Shown one piece after another: positions 59,265 through 64,000 of a DNA stretch of 64,000 bases. A model generated the notes under the pieces. The model was not told the DNA's origin, ran no database searches, and worked only from the letters and a program-made list of their open reading frames with translations. The stretch spans positions 54,415,001 through 54,479,000 of the forward strand of contig CM068587.1 in the NCBI GenBank assembly GCA_035048485.1, read 5' to 3'. This DNA comes from Pteria penguin. Lineage: Eukaryota > Mollusca > Bivalvia > Pterioida > Pteriidae. How positions within the stretch are numbered: the stretch's first letter is position 1; each line of letters begins with the position of its first letter. A program made the translations under genes and the position numbers.

Positions 59265-59580
59265 ATAATATTGTGACGGACGGGTAACAGCCTGGAAAGC
59301 CCGGGTAGGGGAAGGTTCTGAGTTCGATTCCCGGACAAAATTATCACCCTGACTGTTACAGATTTGGTGTCGTGAGAGCGAACCTCATGTGAGGGAGAAC
59401 CACTGTGGTAATTTCTCTTTTGAGTTTCGAGGTTTGGAAACCTCTGGCAGGGGGGGGGGGGGGGTGTAACAAACGGGCATCGACCCGGATAGCTCAATAG
59501 TGAGAGCGTCCCACTCCATAGCTTGAGGTTCTGGGTTCGATTCCCGTGCCAAGCAACAATTTTTCATCCTGCCTGTTACA
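59265..59580 (+). mobile_element. tRNA-derived element with two B-box units
   Basis: Two tRNA-like segments: one ending GGTTCTGAGTTCGATTCCCG (59314-59333), the other with GGATAGCTCAATAGTGAGAG (A box) and GGTTCTGGGTTCGATTCCCG (59527-59546). Each is followed by a C(T)GTTACA-type phrase. A G tract lies between them. Probably a dimeric SINE; the target-site duplication was not fixed. Confidence 0.55.
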
Positions 59581-60005
59581 ATATTAATAATTCTATTACT
59601 TAATTAAACGATTTTGTTGTTTATTTATTATATTCTCCTTGGTAAGTTTTATTTATATTTATTTATTTATTTACTTATTTATCATTCTTCATGATGAGAT
59701 ATAGTCCAACGTGAGAAATGTCGGATAATCGGGTTCGTAGACCGTGGAAATAGATCATCCATGATAGGTATGTAAATATTTTAGTCGATATATCTAGTAT
59801 AACCTGACAATTCCGGTGTTTTTGTTTGTTTGTTTGGGTTTTTTTTTGGGGGGGGGTTGTCTTTGTTTGTTTTTTGTTGTTTTTATTTTCATTTGTGTGT
59901 GTATGTGTGTTTTATTATTATCATTATACTAGTATAGGAGTACGAGACCTCCTTTACCATGTCTACAAATTGAGATAGTGTATAACATCGACGACTATGT
60001 ACAAT
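59581..60005. other. intergenic, T/G low complexity
   Basis: TTTA-repeats near 59645-59690 and a T/G-rich tract with a G run at 59815-59935. No gene. Confidence 0.45.
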
Positions 60006-60339
60006 ACAGATGTAACTCGAACTATACTTTTGGGACACTCGAGTGAGACTCTCGAGTTCAAAAATTTGAATACTAAATACATTAAATGCATGAAATTTAT
60101 TATCATAGATAAATCATAATTGAAAATTACATATATCTAAATAAATGTAATCATATCAATAGCAAAATAAAATATTTTATTGAGTGAGCCCCCTCTCCAA
60201 ATGTATTGGACATGTTCAACATTTTCATAGGTTTTAAGCAGCTTGTGTTCTTGTGCCACATGAAGACCTGATTGAAAATCATTACTCTGTTTTTTTTCCT
60301 TTACAATCCTGCATACACTCTCTTTCCTGTGACGTTTCA

Positions 60340-61915
60340 TTACAATCCTGTATGCACCATCCTTCCTTTGAAGTTCATCCTAATACTACATACATTATCC
60401 TTCCTATGAAGTGCACTACAATCCTGTATGCACCATCCTTCCTTTGAAGTTCATCTTAATACTACAGACATTATCCTTCCTATGAAGTGCACTACAATCC
60501 TGCATGCACCATCCTTCCTTTGAAGTTCATCTTAATACTACAGACATTATCCTTCCTATGAAGTGCACTACAATCCTGTATGCACCATCCTTCCTTTGAA
60601 GTTCATCTTAATACTACAGACATTATCCTTCCTATGAAGTGCACTACAATCCTGTATGCACCATCCTTCCTTTGAAGTTCATCTTAATACTACATACATT
60701 ATCCTTCCTATGAAGTGCACTACAATCCTGTATGCACCACCCTTCCTTTGAAGTACATCCTAATACTACATACATTATCCTTCCTATGAAGTGCACTACA
60801 ATCCTGTATGCACCATCCTTCCTTTGAAGTTCATCTTAATACTACAGACATTATCCTTCCTATGAAGTGCACTACAATCCTGTATGCACCATCCTTCCTT
60901 TGAAGTTCATCTTAATACTACAGACATTATCCTTCCTATGAAGTGCACTACAATCCTGTATGCACCACCCTTCTTTGAAGTTCATCCTAATACTACATAC
61001 ATTATCCTTCCTATGAAGTGCACTACAATCCTGTATGCACCATCCTTCCTTTGAAGTTCATCCTAATCCTACATACATTATCCTTCCTATGAAGTGCGCT
61101 ACAATCCTGTATGCACGATCCTTCCTTTGAAGTTCATCTTAATCCTACATACAGTATCCTTCCTATGAAGTACACTACAATCCTGCATGCACCATCCTTC
61201 CTTTGAAGTTCATCCTAATACTACATACATTATCCTTCCTATGAAGTGCACTACAATCCTGCATGCACCATCCTTCCTTTGAAGTTCATCTTAATCCTAC
61301 ATACAGTATCCTTCCTATGAAGTACACTACAATCCTGTATGCACCATCCTTCCTTTGAAGTTCATCTTAATCCTACATACAGTACCCTTCCTATGAAGTA
61401 CACTACAATCCTGTATACACCATCCTTCCTTTGAAGTTCATCCTAATACTACATACATTATCCTTCCTATGAAGTACACTACAATCCTGTATGCACCATC
61501 CTTCCTTTGAAGTTCATCCTAACCCTACATACAGTATCCTTCCTATGAAGTGCACTACAATCCTGTATGCACCATCCTTCCTTTGAAGTTCATCCTAATC
61601 CTACAATGCATTATCCTTCCTAAGAAGTGCACTACAATCCTGTATGCACCACCCTTCCTTTGAAGTTCATCCTAATACTACATACATTATCCTTCCTATG
61701 AATTGTGCTACAATCCTGTATGCACCACCCTTCCTTTGAAGTTCATCTTAATACTACATACATTATCCTTCCTATGAAGTGCACTACAATCCTGTATGCA
61801 CCACCCTTCCTTTGAAGTTCATCCTAATCCTACATACATTATCCTTCCTATGAAGTGCACTACAATCCTGTATGCACCATCCTTCCTTTGAAGTTCATCT
61901 TAATCCTATATACAT
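60340..61915 (+). repeat. 76-bp tandem array, about 21 copies
   Basis: Unit TGCACCATCCTTCCTTTGAA, GTTCATCTTAATACTACATA, CATTATCCTTCCTATGAAGT, GCACTACAATCCTGTA. About three diverged units stand at the matching place in the left copy (54170-54420), so the array expanded after duplication, or contracted there. Confidence 0.95.
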
Positions 61916-62340
61916 TATCCTTCATGTGAAGTGTATTACCATCCTTTTTGCATTTTGCATCATCCTTTGATTTGAAGTTCAACTTAATCCTATATACATT
62001 ATCCTTCATGTGAAGTGTATTACCATCCTGTTTGCATTTTGCATCATCCTTTGATTTGAAGTTCAACTTAATCCTATATACATTATCCTTCATGTGAAGT
62101 GTATTACCATCCTTTTTGCATTTTGCATCATCCTTTGATTTGAAGTTCAACTTAATCCTATATACATTATCCTTCATGTGAAGTGTATTACCATCCTTTT
62201 TGCATTTTGCATCATCCTTTGATTTGAAGTTCAACTTAATCCTATATACATTATCCTTCATGTGAAGTGTATTACCATCCTTTTTGCATTTCGCATCATC
62301 CTTTGATTTGAAGTTCAACTTAATCCTATATACATTATCC
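61916..62340 (+). repeat. 84-bp tandem array, 5 copies
   Basis: TTCAACTTAATCCTATATAC occurs at 61979, 62063, 62147, 62231 and 62315, exactly 84 bp apart, with almost no differences. It is derived from the neighbouring 76-bp unit (shared ATACATTATCCTTC and GAAGTG). The minus-strand open frame of 152 codons repeats a 28-residue Lys/Asp-rich unit and is taken as an artefact. Confidence 0.93.
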
Positions 62341-62689
62341 TATGTTTCCCTATCAGTTTCAGGACAATCCTGTATGCATGATATTTCTGGGTTTATCTTA
62401 TTCCTTTGATGATATACCACAAACTTGTGTTTATCAGTTTTCATTGGTATGAGGGTTTATTTCAATCCAGAGTGCATTATTCTGGTTTTTTTTTTAATAT
62501 TTTAAAGTGCTAGGCGCACTTCCTCTCCGTTTGAGGTTTTTATCATCCTGAATGAGTTATTTTATCCTGCATACACCATCTTTTCTTTGAATCTTTTCTT
62601 CAGTCCTGCTTGCCTCAATACACCATCATTCCTTGATGGTTTACTACAATCCCGCATACATACACATTTTGTCCTTGAAGACGTACTAC

Positions 62690-63440
62690 AATCCTTTATT
62701 ACAATCCGGTACACATTGTCCTATTAAAGGCTTTATTAAAGTCCGGCAAACACTATCCTTTCTTAAAGGCTTTATTACAATCCAGCACACATTGTCCTTT
62801 CTTGAAGGCTTATTACAGTTCAGCACAATGTCATTCCTTAAAAGCTTTATTAAAATCCAGCACACATAATCCTTTTTAAAGGCTTTATTACAATCCGGTA
62901 CACATTGTCCTGTCTTGAAAGTTTTATTACAATCAGGGCATACATTGTCCTTTCTTGAAGGCTTATTACAATCCAGAACTCATAATCCTATTAAAGGCTT
63001 TTTACAATGCAGCACACATTATCCTTTCCTGAAGGCTTTATTACAATCCAGCGAACATTGTCCTTCCTTGAAGGCATTATTACAATAAAGCACACATTCT
63101 CCTTTCTGGACGGTTTTATTATAATTTGGCACACAATGTCCTTCATTGAAGGCTTTATCACAATCCAGCACAAATATCTCCTTTCATAAAGGCTTTATGA
63201 AAATCTGGCATACATTGCCTATTTTATTATATTCCAGCACATATTGTCCTTTTGGAGGGTTTTATTATAATTCAGCACATGTCCTTTTTGGAAGGTTTTA
63301 TTATAATTCAGCACATATTGTCCTTTTTGGGGAGGCCTTATTATAATTCAGCACATGTTGTCCTTTTTGGGGAGGCTTTATTATAATCCAGCACATATGT
63401 CCTTTTTTGAAGGCTTTATTACATTCCAGCAAATACTGTC
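62690..63440 (+). repeat. about 39-bp degenerate tandem repeat, right copy
   Basis: Same units as 54840-55340 (CTTTATTACAATCCAGCACA, CATTGTCCTTTCTTGAAGG), with more copies, about 19. Confidence 0.85.
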
Positions 63441-64000
63441 CTTTTGTGGGTAGCTTTGATACCGCATACATTGCCCTTTTTGATGGTCCTTTTTTACAGT
63501 CAAGCACGACTTTATTTAAATCCAGCATACGGTAACTTTTCTTACATTTGTTTCTATAAAAATCCAGGATAAAATGTTCTTCATTATGTATTGAGAGTTT
63601 TTGACAATACAGCTGTCCATACATTTCCTTTTATGGAGAGATTTATTTGTTATCTTGACGAATCAAATTATTTCCCTTTTTTCAGAATTTCCTGCAAGTT
63701 TATCCAAATATCCAAAATTTCAGAATTTTCCAGGGCTTATATTCCACCCATTATCTTTTTGGCCGAACTCAGAACCTTTGTATGGGTTACGATTGCCCTT
63801 TGACCCCCACTTTTTGTTCTCTCTCTCTTCAGACTTAACCTAAAATCTCTTAATCTTTTTAGCCCACGGAAGATATCCCTCCTGGGGTCGCTGGTACTGA
63901 ATTCTTCTTTCTTAAGGACTCGTTCAACATTTTCTCGTCTAACACATTTCAGAAGATATCTCTCCTTGGACGGCTGGTGCTGAATCCCTCTCTTAAAGCC

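Larger units (their letters stand above)
60006..64000 (+). repeat. right copy of the segmental duplication (runs off window)
   Basis: Ordered match to 53601-55910. It is longer mainly because of 76-bp and 84-bp arrays. The last bases (GAATCCCTCTCTTAAAGCC) correspond to 55892-55910, so the duplication continues beyond the window. Confidence 0.9.

Noticed and set aside
59466..59552. Functional tRNA gene
   Set aside because: A and B boxes are present but the acceptor and anticodon stems do not pair properly, and a second similar unit lies 200 bp away, so it looks SINE-derived.
61860..62318. 152-codon minus-strand frame with a 28-residue repeat
   Set aside because: The 84-bp units are nearly identical at DNA level and grade into a non-coding 76-bp array.

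Overview
This is an AT-rich, intron-bearing, repeat-dense stretch of animal nuclear DNA. Several interspersed repeats that I recognise as widespread in bivalve genomes occur here: the element bounded by GCTCACCTGAG, the GGTCAAAGGTCA repeat, the element with a GGAGGAGTAAGCATCCC core, and tRNA-derived SINEs ending in GACGTAAAACA. The absence of operons and the GT-AG exon structures fit this. I infer a bivalve mollusc; the species cannot be told from the sequence.

Four protein-coding genes can be supported. On the minus strand, 342-7893 holds the first three exons of a calmodulin-like gene that runs off the left edge. On the plus strand, 23567-27191 is a three-exon gene for a 228-residue secreted protein with one EF-hand. 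At 33802-34962 (+) is an intronless, divergent rhodopsin-class GPCR of 386 residues. At 58249-59080 (-) is a three-exon gene for a 98-residue two-pass membrane protein with a perfect CRE upstream. Nothing shows these genes to be functionally linked.

The rest is mobile and tandem DNA. A decayed Mutator-like (MULE) transposase lies at 9937-10377 inside inverted repeats. Two LINE C-terminal fragments lie at 11530-12015 (-) and 12436-12927 (+), the second nested inside a SINE. SINEs with target-site duplications sit at 13779, 32954, 39147 and 41162, and a 66-bp SINE tail at 38132. A 7-kb satellite of 35-bp units fills 14431-21405. Other arrays have periods of 17, 21, 37, 41, 43, 54, 63, 64, 76 and 84 bp. 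A large duplication links 53601-55950 with 60006-64000.

The most interesting theme is that several arrays can be traced to parts of interspersed elements. The 54-bp array (44507-45377) is an internal expansion of a SINE central domain. The 63-bp array (27963-28755) is made of SINE tRNA heads. The 64- and 43-bp arrays are expansions of a dispersed-element core, and the 21-bp array occupies the edge of that same element. Arrays whose period is a multiple of 3 create long but spurious open frames on both strands.
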